64,000 bases of DNA from Lycocorax pyrrhopterus obiensis (taxonomy: Eukaryota > Chordata > Aves > Passeriformes > Paradisaeidae), in the NCBI GenBank assembly GCA_014706295.1, contig JACSVZ010000001.1, forward strand, positions 118,262,763 through 118,326,762. The letters run 5' to 3'. Positions 50,732 to 62,222 of the stretch are shown one piece after another; position 1 is the stretch's first letter; each line of letters opens with the position of its first letter. The position numbers and the translations under genes were made by a program. The notes beneath the pieces were generated by a model, which saw only the letters and a list, made by a program, of their open reading frames with translations, had not been told where the DNA came from and did not search any database.

Positions 50732-53013
50732 TATGCAAATCTGCTTCTCTTCCCTTCCTATTCATCTGCCATATGCTCCACGTCCTCCTTGGATCCCTCC
50801 GTGCTTCCCTGTGTGCAGAACTAACAGAAACCCTCACTCTGCTGCAGATTGGGAAGACAATTTAGCTTTGATTAATTCTAGCAGCCAGTGATTGCAGAAC
50901 ATACATGGGGACAGCTACTCTCTAATCTCTGTTCAATCCCAAAGTTCCCAGCATGGAAATATTAATCATTATCTCCCCAGTCGCACAGGATAAAGTGCAG
51001 GCTGGCTGAATATGGGGGAAATAACTTGATCAGTTGCAATTGGGAAGGTAGTGCTTTTTGTTATAACACTGGAGTGAAAAGGGGCTTTTCTGTGCACACA
51101 TCCTTGAGGATTGTAAGACAAAACGGCCAGGAAAACCTACAGGACTTTTCTGCCATTCATCCCCTCCTGTTGCAGCTTGTTTGGTGTCACAGAACACTGT
51201 GGAGGGTAATCCCGGATTACCCGAAACTCGTGGAAAAGAATAGGCAAGGTTTCAGGTGCATCATCCCTCCCACGTGATCTTTTATTGTGGCCATCTCTGC
51301 TCTGCCTCCGTGCACATCCTTTCTCTGAGTCTGACCCATGAGGTACCCTGCCGATGGGTACAGGTTTCTCCAAAGGCTGCACTCATGGAATATTGCATTA
51401 ACTGCAGAATATCCTGCTGCTGCTGCGGCTGCTGCTGGGCAGGACCCAGCCGTGCTGGCTGAACTTCTGAGGGGGGAGAAAATATTCAGAAGGAAAATAC
51501 CAGCTGAAGTAAGTGGGACACAGTAATTGCAAGGCTTTGATCTGTTTTTACAGCCCATTTAAAATTGATTTTCTCAGCAACGCTCCCACTAAGATGAGGA
51601 TTGGTAAAATAAGGAGTTACTGGAGCTGCTGGTGATTCACACTGGCATGGGGCATTTTTTCTATGTCTCTGCTAAAGAAGGCATTTTGAAGTGTCCCAAA
51701 TGGTTCAGGCACCTGATTAAGAGAGACTCAGAAAGTAAGCACCAGAAATCACACGTCACAGAGGAAAATGAAGGATATATTAAAGGCAGCTTAATTTTTA
51801 ATAAGAGTTTTAATTACTTTTTCTTACATTATGTCAACATTACCAGAGGAAATCCAAAGCCTTGTCTCCTTGTGTGTCCTTTTCAAAAAAAGAGCTGCAA
51901 AGACTAATTTTTCTCCGCTGTGAGAATGGAGTGCAGATCAAGTTCAGTAAAACTTGTCTCTGATCAGACTGCAATAATTTCTCCAAATGGCTCTATAAAT
52001 TAAAATATTTGTTCTGTGTTGAGCACTGAGGGAAGACAGATTGTAGCTCATTCACCAGGAAAGGTCAGCAGACCCAAATGAAAATGCAAAAACATCAATT
52101 GTTTCCATTCACTAATCACATATAATTGGTCTGGCTCACCTGAACTAGAACACATTTGTTATTATAATGCATAATTAAAGTTCTTTTCATTTTGCTGCTT
52201 TCCAGATGCAATTATCTTTCTTTTAACAAATGCATGAGAAGGAAACTTCTTGTAAAACTGAAGATACATTTGACAAATTAGTATAATTAAGAAAATGTCC
52301 CTGAAAGAGGAAAAACTTTCTAAGTACGAACATTGTCAGCTCCCAGTACTTATTGCCTGTCCTTTGTGGCTCCCATCAACAGAAGGAATTCTGGTTTACG
52401 TGAGGGGTGGAAGTGTCCAAATCAGCAGGGCTGAAACATGAACGTCTTCGTTTTGCTCTTCACTTTCCAATCCTCTCATGCTTTCGTTTTGCTTTTAGAG
52501 AAAGAGATTTCTCCTCTTCTTTCCCTCGGACACAGAGTGTTCCCCAGCCCTGCTGAGTTCTCCCAGTGCCACACCGTCCTCTCCAGTCCCCCGGCTGGGC
52601 AATGTGGGCAGTGTGGGCAGTGGCAGGGACATGGGAGCTGCACAAAATGGATTCAGGTGAAAGATGAGGTAATGCCCTTTGGGGAACCAGAGGGAAAAAA
52701 CTCTTAGAAATTGCACCTCTAAAGTGGGATCAGACTTTGAGGCAGGTTTTGCTGTCAGGCTTTGAAGTTCACTCAGCGTGGGCTGGGCTTGAGCCACTGA
52801 ACCAGAGGCTCCTGATCCAAATCAAACATCCTGGGGTTTCTGCTCCTCTGCCTTCTGGAGACCTGCACATGTGCTGGATACCATGGGTTTAACCATCTAT
52901 TAAGTATATAAAATAGAGCAGAAATCTGTGCCCTTGGGCTCCTGGGAGCCAGAACAAGCTGCTGACCCTGTCACTGCAGTGGCCCTCTGGGGACATCCAA
53001 GGAGATCTGGGAT
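50732..53013. other. Intron 1 segment, nothing recognised
   Basis: A short CTG/CGG triplet run lies at about 51413-51437. 51750-52340 is AT-rich. No exon or family repeat identified. Confidence 0.5.
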
Positions 53014-53283
53014 GAAGCGATGACAGGACAAGGACACAGCCTCCAGCTGGACCAGGGGAGGCTCAGGGTGGACATCAGCAGGAATTTCCCCATGGAAAGG
53101 GTGCTCAGGCCTTGGCAGGGGCTGCCCAGGGAGGTTTGGAGTCCCCATCCCTGGAGGTGTCCAAGGAATTCCTGGACGTGGCACTCAGAGCTCTGGGCTG
53201 GGGACAAGGTGGGGACTGGGCGCAGCTTGGACTCGGTGATCTTGGAGGGCTTTTCCAGCCTGGGTAATTGTGTGGAACTCTGA
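53014..53283 (+). mobile_element. CR1 LINE 3' fragment (about 270 bp)
   Basis: Sense-strand blocks agcgatgacaggacaagg, gaccaggggaggctcaggg, tggacatcagcaggaattt, ggctgcccagggaggtttgg, ccatccctggaggtgtcc and ggacaaggtggggactgg follow CR1 order to a 3' end near gggcttttccagcctggg. It is a close relative of the copy at 61.98 kb. Confidence 0.92.
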
Positions 53284-55596
53284 AAAGAAGATCTTCTTCC
53301 AGCAAACTCTTGTTCCCCAAAGGTGAGGGTGTCCCTGTGCAAGGAAGGAGATGAGGACAGTGGGAACAGGGACGTCTCTCCCTAAATTCCAGCCAGGAAG
53401 GTGAAGATCCCTGACTCACATTCTGAACGATCTTGTCTCTTTCTGGTGCATAATTTTGCCTTTTTCTGGTGCATAATTACTTCCTGTAACTTAAAGCTGA
53501 TTTTAAATAATGATGTTAAAGTCAGTGATGGGTTAGAGAATTATTAGTATCTTCAGGGATCTAAGATTAAAGATTATAATATTAGGAAAATGCATGCAGT
53601 CATTAATGTAATTTTGAAGTGTAAAGCCTGTCTAATCTAATTTACTGTATTACAGTATGAGCTATAATTTTGACTAATTAAATTTCTCTAATCTTTTTGC
53701 TAGCTTAAGCTTCGATTAACCAATATTTACTTTATTAGGATAAGATTAAATACCTCAGTTCCCAAGAAAAATCTTTAAAAAGTCAAGCATCCCAATTTCC
53801 ACTGGATCAGTGAGGCACAGGGAAACCAAGAGCCATTTTAGAGAACCAGAATGGGCTCAGAGATTGAGCACAGCGTTTACCTAACAAGCACTATTAAGCT
53901 GGTAAAATGAATTTAATAGAATGTTGTTAGCATGATACTTTGTAATGCAGAATTTAGGGCGTGGAAAGAGGAAATTGCTTTATTCTGCTCTGTTTGTGCA
54001 GCTCGCAGTGTGAGGCAGGGCTGAGGCAGGTGGAGGCTCAACTTCTGTGGGTTTTCAGTGCCAACCAGAATGAATAATAACTATTTCTGTGTGCAAATAG
54101 GAGGCACTGCAGGGAGAAAATGCAGCATGACTGGAAGGCAATTGATTGAACTCCTCAGTGCCGTTAAGTGCAGAATGAAAGTTGCATTTGCAGGCCAGGG
54201 AATGCATCAGACAGGACAGGAGATAATAATGATAAACAAAGGAGGCAGCAGAAAACTTCTGCACAGAGACGAGCGGAGGCATCCGAGCAGGGCCCTGCCT
54301 CCCAATGGGCCTGCCAGCAGATATGTCATGCAGCAACTCATGTTTAGGGCTTGTCACATACACCTATTCCCTGGATAATAAAGCACCCCCAGAGCAACAC
54401 AAGCAGTTTTTAAACAGCCACCAAAGGGCAGGCAAGCGCCTGGAAAGCATCGCCCGTCCTTCCCGCTGAGCGATGAGCCCACAGGAGCACAGCTCCCCTT
54501 CCCCAGCAGTGCCCGGGAATCCTGAGCACTCCCTGCTCCTGCTCCCTCACCCCACCTGAACCTGGATTTTCTCAGGAAGGGGAGGAGCGGGGAGTGGAAG
54601 AGAGGACTTTTCTCCCCCACTGCCCTCTGAGAACTCAGATTTTAATCTGAGCCTGCCGGGATGGGAGGCTGCTCCAGAACTGCCTTTGGTTTATTCATTC
54701 ACAGCCACATCTCCTGTGCTGGTTGTGTCCTTCAGCCTCTCCCTCCCTTTGTATCACAGCCCTCCACACCACCAGAAACTGGGATTAGAAGGAGAATCCT
54801 TGTGCTCTTGCAGCCTTTGTTGTGCTCTCTGATCCAGCCCTTCTCATCCATCCTCTGCTCAGAAGATGGATTTTTCCTCCTCTTGGGCACCTTGGCAGCT
54901 GTCTCTGCACAGCAGTTTGGGATGTGCGGGTGATGGGGACTGTGTGCTGTGCTCCTGGGGAGCTCTCACCAGGAGGTTACACTTTCTAGGGGATGGAACA
55001 TCCAAAGATTTCATTTTCCTCGCTCATGGGGGCCCAGTCCAATATGAAAATAAATTTCCACACAAACACCAGTCTCCTGCAACTTTGCCCCTTTATTTAG
55101 AGGCTGCACTTTGTTCCAAAGGAACATTCCCTTTCGGGAGCAGCTGTGGAAGCTCAGTGGCACTCCGAGATAAATCAGGCTGCTCCCTGCCCAGTCCCCA
55201 TCTGGCTCTGCCTGCACAGAGCAGAACTGGGGCTCATTCTGTGAGAGGTACAGACCAAAGCCAGGCTTGCCAGGAGGGACGAGGGGAGGATGGCACGGAT
55301 TCATGGAGAAAGGAGATTTGGGAAAGCCAGTGGTGTTGGTACCCCCATCCCACCCCACAGCATCCCTAACTGCTGCATTTGGTTCTTGTGCTCTCCCGGT
55401 AAAAGGCAAACAAACACCCACTTCTGGCCTCTCAGTCAGATCCAGGGTTCCCAGCAATCCCTGACTTTGTGCAAAAAGTGCTTGAAAACGATCCAGGCCA
55501 GATTTTGTTTGTTTAAAAGGTGTTTGTTTTCCCATCTGCTCTGCCAGTGTTTGTCTTGTTTGGGTGTTCTCTGCAGGCAGTCCTAGCCTTGAAAAA
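53284..55596. other. Intron 1 segment, nothing recognised
   Basis: A 16-bp duplication (TTCTGGTGCATAATT) recurs at about 53441 and 53464. 53480-53760 is strongly AT-rich. No exon identified. Confidence 0.5.
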
Positions 55597-55915
55597 ATCC
55601 TGGAATGATTTGGGTCTGAACGACCTTAAAGCCCATCCCATCCCACCCCTGCCATGGGCAGGGACACCTTCCACTGTCCCAGGCTGCTCCAAGCCCCAAT
55701 GTCCAGCCTGGCCTTGGACACTGCCAGGGATCCAGGGGCAGCCACAGCTTCTCTGGGCACCCTGTGCCAGGGCCTGCCCACCCTCCCAGGGAACAATTCC
55801 TTCCCAATATCCCATCCAGCCCTGCCCTCTGGCAGTGGGAAGCCATTCCCTGTGTCCTGTGCCTCCATCCCTTGTCCCCAGTGCCTCTCCAGCTCTCTTG
55901 TGGGCTCTCTTCAGG
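55597..55915 (-). mobile_element. CR1 LINE 3' end fragment
   Basis: The + strand starts aatcctggaatgatttggg and runs through the inverted CR1 blocks cccctgccatgggcaggg, caccttccactgtccc, gccttggacactgccagg and agggaacaattccttccc. Very similar to the 11.35 and 17.0 kb copies, suggesting the same subfamily and a similar age. Confidence 0.93.
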
Positions 55916-58900
55916 AAGAGATACACTCAGAGGCATTTAAGTACAACCTATAGAAATTATCTCCTTTTGAAGCCTGATATGGAATAACACTATGGTTTTT
56001 TTAAGCCTTACTAATATTCCTTATCCCACACAATTTTGACTCAACAGACCAAAGCCGGGCTATGAAGCGCAGAGCAAGTACAAACAAAACAGAATTATTT
56101 TTTTCCCCCTGAAAATAATACAATTTAAAAGCATTTTCCTCACATTTTTTCAGTGCAATGTGCACCAGTTCAGGGGTGTTTACAACAATTGTTTTTATTT
56201 GGTTTATTAAGGTGTAACCAATGGTAACATGAAGCAGTGCATGGTCTGTTTTGGGCACGGCAGTGGAACATAAATGATCAAATTAAATGGATATGATTGC
56301 AGTAAATATTACTGGGATGGAAACAGAATTTAAAGCAATCATTATGAAATGAAATTAAACCAGAAAAATTCCTGTAGCATAAGTGCAAAAAATACTTCCA
56401 TCAAGTAACCCATATCTTCCACGGCCCCTGTGCATCTCTTGCAGTGCTTGCACCTTACTTGAAAAATGTTGTTTTCACTTCAAAGCACTTTGTAAGAAAA
56501 AGTGTCTTGGTCCACTGCTGAGTTAAAGCAATGCCAGGAATAATATACAGGAATTTTTAGCAGTGGGCCAGGGGTAGATAAAAGATGCTGCAGGTGATAG
56601 AAATGTCCCGGGGGAATGTGGGTGGAGACAAACCTCTCCCTGACCTGGAGCTGGCCGTGGCTGTGGCTGTGACACTCCAGGGAAGGGAGGTGACAAATGG
56701 CCTCTCCTTTCCCTGGACACTCACAAGTGCTGTTCTTTCCTGCTGGATCCAAGCCCTGGCATGTCAGAGAATTGAGTCATTGCTGAGGGAAAGCAGTGTC
56801 AGCTCCTGAGGCATCACCAGCTCCTGCCTGGGTTTTCCCTGGGAATCTGCCACTCAGGAGGGGGCCAGAGCTGACCTGTAGGGAACTGAGGAAGGCACCG
56901 GTCCCCTAAAGGAATTCTTGGACCAAAAGTTGCCCGTGGGTGCAAATCTGAGAGCAAACATCCTATTGCTGATGGAGCACACTAGGGGGGGATTATCACT
57001 TCCTAATAACAATGCCTGAAGAAATGGGTTCATGTCTCATCATGCTAAGGATATTTATAAATATGTTTAAAAAGCAGGAGGGGAAGTAGCAGGCAATTTT
57101 GCTCCCAGAACATAAGTCAAGTATGTATTACTAAGCCTAAATAGCCGGGATTAATCAAATGTCATACTGGCACTTCTAATAATGACTTTACGTTGCAAAT
57201 TCCATTACCTGGCTTTACCAGCCAGGAGAGAAGCTACAGAAGATCAATTAAACAAACAGGAAATTACCTTTTTTCTTTATAGTCCATGACTTTCAGCACT
57301 TACAATGGTGCCAATATCCTGAAAATTAAACAGGCATTTGCATAAAATTAAGACTCACTGGCTTTCTCCCTAAGTCACTGTGGCTTATTAAGGACCCCAG
57401 AGTTCTCTCATGTCTGCTGGAGAGGCTGGGGAGGATGGGTGCAAATTAAAAATGGCTTAATGTGTCAGAGAGGATCCCAACATTTGAACAGGGCTCTGCC
57501 GTTAATAAATGCACCTGCAGCATCCCAGAGATTAATGAGCAAGCTCTCAGCAGAATTAATGGAAGTAGGACGCTGCCTACACATCTTCCTGGGAATGCTT
57601 CCCTGCCCTGGAGCACCCCTGTCCTGCGGATGGGATGGGTGGGAGTGACCTCCTTAGAGGCCTGCAGGGAAAGTTTTGGGATCAACACCCCCCGTGCCAT
57701 GAGCAGGGAGCTGCTGCAGGGAGCCCAGGCTGAGTTAGGGCTACATCTTCAATAGGGCTCCTTTTCCTGGATCTACCGTGGGTGCATTTTAAAGGATGCT
57801 CTTTAGGAGGATTTCTGTCCCACAGAAGAGAGCGAGGGGGGGATTTTCCAGCCCCGAGTTTTGCCTGCCTTTGCTCAGGATGGGGTTTGTGCCACCAGCC
57901 CCAGGCATGGGAGGTCAGCAGGTCTGGGACACTCTGAACTGTTGCAGCTCAGAGTTTGGGTGAGGCTGGGTGGGAGCAGCCTTTAGGAAGGCCCAGGGTC
58001 CCTTTTGGGATATCCAGGCCCAGGAACACAATAATTGCCGTGGGGGGAAAGCCAGGTTGGCAATGGGAGGGGAGTAACCATTCTGGTGGCTGATTTGCAC
58101 GTCCTCACCCAGCAGGGCCGGGGTCTCTCTGGAAAGGGAATAAATGATGTGGTTGTTACTCCTGGAGCTGCTTAGCAACACCTGGGGGAAGAGGGAACTT
58201 CCCCTGCTCCCAGCGCTGGCTCCTGCAGGATCCTGGCCAGATGGCAACTGAGATTACTGGGAAATGATTTCCATGTAGAGCTGAGCCTGAGCAAACGGCG
58301 GCAGTTCCAGGTGCCTTATCTGGTAATCCAGAGCATGGGATCAGTTCGGAGGGAAGCGCTGCCGGGCTGTCCCAAAAACCCTGCACGTTTCCCTGGCTGT
58401 GCCTGGCTCTCCAGAGCCACAGCAGAACCCTCCGTTCTTTAAAGGAGGGGGTATGGAGGGGTGGAAGGAAGCAGAAATTGCCTTTAGGGGCAGTTCTAGG
58501 GAACAGGCACAGAGTGTGGGAAGGCAGGAGACATGGGGATGAGGGGATGAGGGCAGAGATCTTTATCCAGTCCAAATGAGAATTCACTTTTGGTTAGGGT
58601 GAAGAATTATGGGCAGCTTCATTAAAAAAAGAAAAAACCAAACCCCTATTAATCCTGATTTTGGTACATGAAATGAATATACTTTAAAAAACTCCCAAAC
58701 CAACCAGACAAAGAAGCCCCAACAGGATTTGGCAGTTAATTCCTCTGTGATTAAAGGATGCCTAAACATGAGGCAAACCCGGCCTCTGAGAGTGATTAAA
58801 TGCTGAAATGAACCCAGAGACATTTGATAACTGCACAAGCAATTTACTGAAAATGTTCCTTCTAATTCTGATGGCTGCCAGTCTTCACTGAGGGAAAACA

Positions 58901-59423
58901 GGTTCAAGAAGCCCCCAAACACAGACTTTTTATATACATATGGGTATATAATAGCTATAAAAGTGAGAGTTTAAGAGTTTGTTGCTGCTGGGGCTTGGTT
59001 TGTTTGTATTCTGTGTTTGCCACACTGAGCTCGGGCTCGGCTGAGCATTTCTTGGGCTGGAGCTGCCCAGATGGAGCACCCTGGAGAGCAGGATTAAAAA
59101 GCCAGATCACACCCAGGGAGGGGTGCTGGAGCTGTGCAAGGAGCTGAGTTTGCAAAGGTCACTTGGTCCCAGCGTGTGCAGAGCATGCACACACTGTTTG
59201 GGACAGCACTGCTTGGATTTTCAGGAGCAAGGGGGGTTCAGTAAAGACAACTGGAAGCCAGCAAAGGTGGTGATCAGAGATCACTCAGAGATCACCGGGG
59301 CGGGGGAGAAGGTAAATCCAGAATGAGCTTTCCTGGCCTTGCTGAATACAGGGATGAAGGTGCACAAAATGCAACTGCCCGAGGCCAGACTGGCAGCAGG
59401 GGTGGTGTGAAGTGGCTCCTCAC
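55916..59423. other. Intron 1 segment, nothing recognised
   Basis: AT-rich at 55980-56480 and 57000-57360, mixed elsewhere. No exon or family repeat identified. Confidence 0.5.
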
Positions 59424-60002
59424 TGTACTGGTTTGAAAACAGACCAGTGGGAGGCACCAAGTCAGAATAACAATTTATTAGGGAAATTAAAAATAAAGGC
59501 AAGAAAAACCCCAGTGGGCTAAACTAACAGAGTCAGAATACAACCTGGCACCCTGTTAATCAGGGTGGCGTGAGCAGTCCGATGAGATGGTAGCTGTAGT
59601 CCTCCTGAAGTGATGGATGTGGCTCTGTCGAAGCAGTGGTCCAGTAGAAAGGTCTGCTCCTCCTCAGAAAGTCCAGTGGTGACTATGCAGCTCCTGTCCT
59701 CTGGGAATCCAGTGGGAAGGATGCCCGTGGTGTTCAGAGTCCCAGATTATATCCAAGATGGAACGCTTGGTTCCTCCCTCTGGGTGGAGCATCTCACAAT
59801 AGAATGATGAGTCATGAGGCCAGGTGTTGATGGGCTCATTAACAGAAGATAGTCTGGAGGGAGTTATCTCTGAGTCATGCGGCAGGGCATTGATGGGCCA
59901 TTAGCAGAAAGATAGTCCGGAGGGAGGAGGCCAGGAAACACCGCCCCACCTGGTTTCAACAGCTCATGAGGATGGTAATAGAATACACTGCAACCCAGGA
60001 CA
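59424..60002 (-). mobile_element. Solo LTR of an endogenous retrovirus (ERVL-like), 579 bp
   Basis: On the minus strand the element runs from TGTCCTGGG (at 60002) to CCAGTACA (at 59424), i.e. it has the TG...CA termini of an LTR. It is flanked by a perfect 5-bp target duplication, CTCAC, at 59419-59423 and 60003-60007. A 5-bp duplication is characteristic of ERVL-class integration (class I gives 4, class II usually 6). A TATA-like TATAAT lies at about 59746-59751 and a polyadenylation signal AATAAA at 59474-59479, both on the minus strand, in the expected order. No internal retroviral sequence lies on either side, so this is a recombined solo LTR with no coding capacity. It is antisense to the host gene. 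Intact ends and duplication argue for a relatively recent insertion. Confidence 0.92.
59809..59926 (-). repeat. Internal duplication in the LTR U3 region with paired AP-1 sites
   Basis: Two 55-bp copies (59809-59863 and 59872-59926) lie 63 bp apart. Both start with GAGTCATG and end with GGAGGGAG. Each is preceded or overlapped by a perfect AP-1/bZIP consensus TGAGTCA (59808-59814 and 59871-59877). They lie upstream of the TATA-like box in LTR orientation, the place of retroviral enhancer repeats. Confidence 0.85.
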
Positions 60003-61470
60003 CTCACACAACTTGCAGTTCAGCTCTGAAACTTCTTGCCACAGGGCACTGAGGAAGCTCACAGCCTTCCACAGGTTCAAAAAGGAACTGTGGGAACACT
60101 GGGAAATCCTGGGAAAATAACCTGGCCAAGCTGCTGAATGCCCAGACACCACCTCTGGCTGTGAGGCTGAGGGAGCTGCACTTGCCAGGTGCTCAGGGCA
60201 GAAACTTCTGTGAGGACAGGGGCTCGGACCCCACTGGCACCAGGCATCTGAAACCTGCTCTGTCCAGAACTGAAAATGCATTCCAGGGGAGTCTAAAAAT
60301 GCTCATCTTTGGAAATACTCAATTACGTCATTCTGGTTAACAGCTAATCTGCCTTTAAATTAATGATATGTAGGCACAACCTTTATGCCATCTTAATATG
60401 CTTTTGTCCTAGCATCTCCTTGGTTTTATTAAAATTTTAATAACTTTTCAAGAAGGGGAATTATGTCTGATATTGACTTAAGTTATGGCTAAATTAGAAG
60501 CTGGTGAGTCCGGAACCTGACAGTTCATTTAATTCATGGTTCCAGACTCGATGGTCATAGACTGCCTTTGCTGTTCTTAAAAGTTATAATCTCTTTTTGG
60601 GCTGGAATCTCCATCTGCAGTTGATTTGAGAATAACAGCAAATTAGGGCTCTTATCTCCGTTCCATTATCCAGCCTCAGGCATGCACTGCTTTGGGATGC
60701 AGGGGTGAGGATCTCTCCACCCATGGCAAAACCCGTGCCAGGAAAAGGAGCAAACTATTGGATCCTCATGGAAAAGGAGGGGGAGAGAGGTGGGGCTGCA
60801 GCAGGGATGGAGTTGGGAAATGCAGGAATGGCCGTGTGGCTGAGTATTGCAAACTTTAGGGGAAAAGTGAAGGGGAGGAGGCGAGAGTGAAATGAAAAGT
60901 GAGAGGGAAGGGGTGATAACAGAAGGATGGCCTGAGCTAAAAACCAAGGTGAGGAACAGAACAGCTGAACAAGGGTTTGAGAGGGAAGGTTGTGAAGTTG
61001 TTACCACTCTGGGGCTTTTAAGGAAAGGAGCCTCAATTTTATGCAAGAATAAAGAAAAAAATGTAAGACTCAAAGTAATATTGGTTGGGATGGGCTGGAA
61101 AGGGAATAAAGTGATTTAGGAAGGAAAATATTGGCAAGGAAAGTAAATATTGGCTCAGGGTAAAACAACTGAGGTGGAGAGTGAATAAAAGGAGGGATGA
61201 GAAACAAACTGGTGCACAGAAGGAAACCAAATGGCTTTTTTTGGGAACAGGGACCACGGTAGAAAGGAATGAGGGCACCAAGGGAAAGGAAACAAAATGC
61301 CACAGATTTAGTTCTTATTTTGTTAGAGACTGAAAAAGAAGGGATGGGGGGAAGGAAGCCCAGAGGAGAGGTCTGAGGGGACCCTGAGTTCAGCCTCACC
61401 AGTCCTGGGGATGCTCAGGGCAGGGCAGAGGGGCCAGTGGCAGCTCCGAATTCCTGCAAGCACTTGGCTG
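60003..61470. other. Intron 1 segment with purine-rich block
   Basis: 60300-60660 is AT-rich. 60770-61350 is strongly purine-biased on the + strand (GGAAAAG, GAGAGGG and similar), with two T-rich interruptions. No exon identified. Confidence 0.55.
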
Positions 61471-61471
61471 C

Positions 61472-61487
61472 CTAACCCTAACCCTAG
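61472..61487 (+). repeat. Telomere-like interstitial motif
   Basis: CTAACCCTAACCCTAG contains two and a half copies of CCCTAA, the vertebrate telomere unit. Too short to be more than suggestive. Confidence 0.5.
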
Positions 61488-61979
61488 CACTACCCAACGT
61501 CTTCCACTTTGTGCAATTGGACATGGATGTAAAGCATTTACCCAATGTAAAATGGTGTAATGATGTAAAGCACTATTACCCAAATTCACTGTATTTCTGT
61601 AACAGCGCCTGCACTATGGCTGGGACTAAAATAAATTTTAGAAACCCTTCAATCTTTGGAACTAAAATGTTGCTATTTAATATTCCCCAGTTTTCTTGCT
61701 GCACTTCCCCCGTGTCTAGATCAGGGAGTGAGGAGCAGGCGAGGGTTATGCGACAGCTTCAGCATATTTGCAAACATAACCCGTGTAATAGATGTTTTCA
61801 TGACCTTTGCAGGGGAAGGCAGAAGCCACAAGAGCAGCACTGGCTGTTACAAGCCTTACCCCTTCCCTCCTTCCCAGCAGCGAGCTGGCACCTGCACTCA
61901 GCTTGAGAAGGCTGGGCAGGAAAGAGAGCAGCAGCCTCCCTGCAGGAGGACACATGCCAGCCACAGGGACATCATGAAC

Positions 61980-62222
61980 CTGCCAGGGCAAGAGGGAACG
62001 GCCTCAGGCTGGGCCAGGGGAGGGGCAGGGTGGACAGCAGCAGGAATTTCTCCATGGAAAGGGTGCTCAGGCATTGGCAGGGGCTGCCCAGGGAGGTTTG
62101 GAGTCCCCATCCCTGGAGGTGTCCAAGGAAGGGCTGGATGTGGCACTCAGTGCTCTGGGCTGGGGACAAGGTGGGGATGAGGCACAGCTTGGACTCGGTG
62201 GTCTGGGAGGGCTTGTTCCTCC
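61980..62222 (+). mobile_element. CR1 LINE 3' fragment (about 240 bp)
   Basis: Sense-strand blocks ggcctcaggctgggccagg, tggacagcagcaggaattt, gtgctcaggcattggcagg, ggctgcccagggaggtttgg and ccatccctggaggtgtcc are shared almost base for base with the 53.0 kb copy. It ends near ggtctgggagggcttg. Confidence 0.92.

Noticed and set aside
59424..60002. A provirus with internal genes
   Set aside because: Only one LTR is present between the target duplications and no gag, pol or env sequence is visible, so it is a solo LTR.
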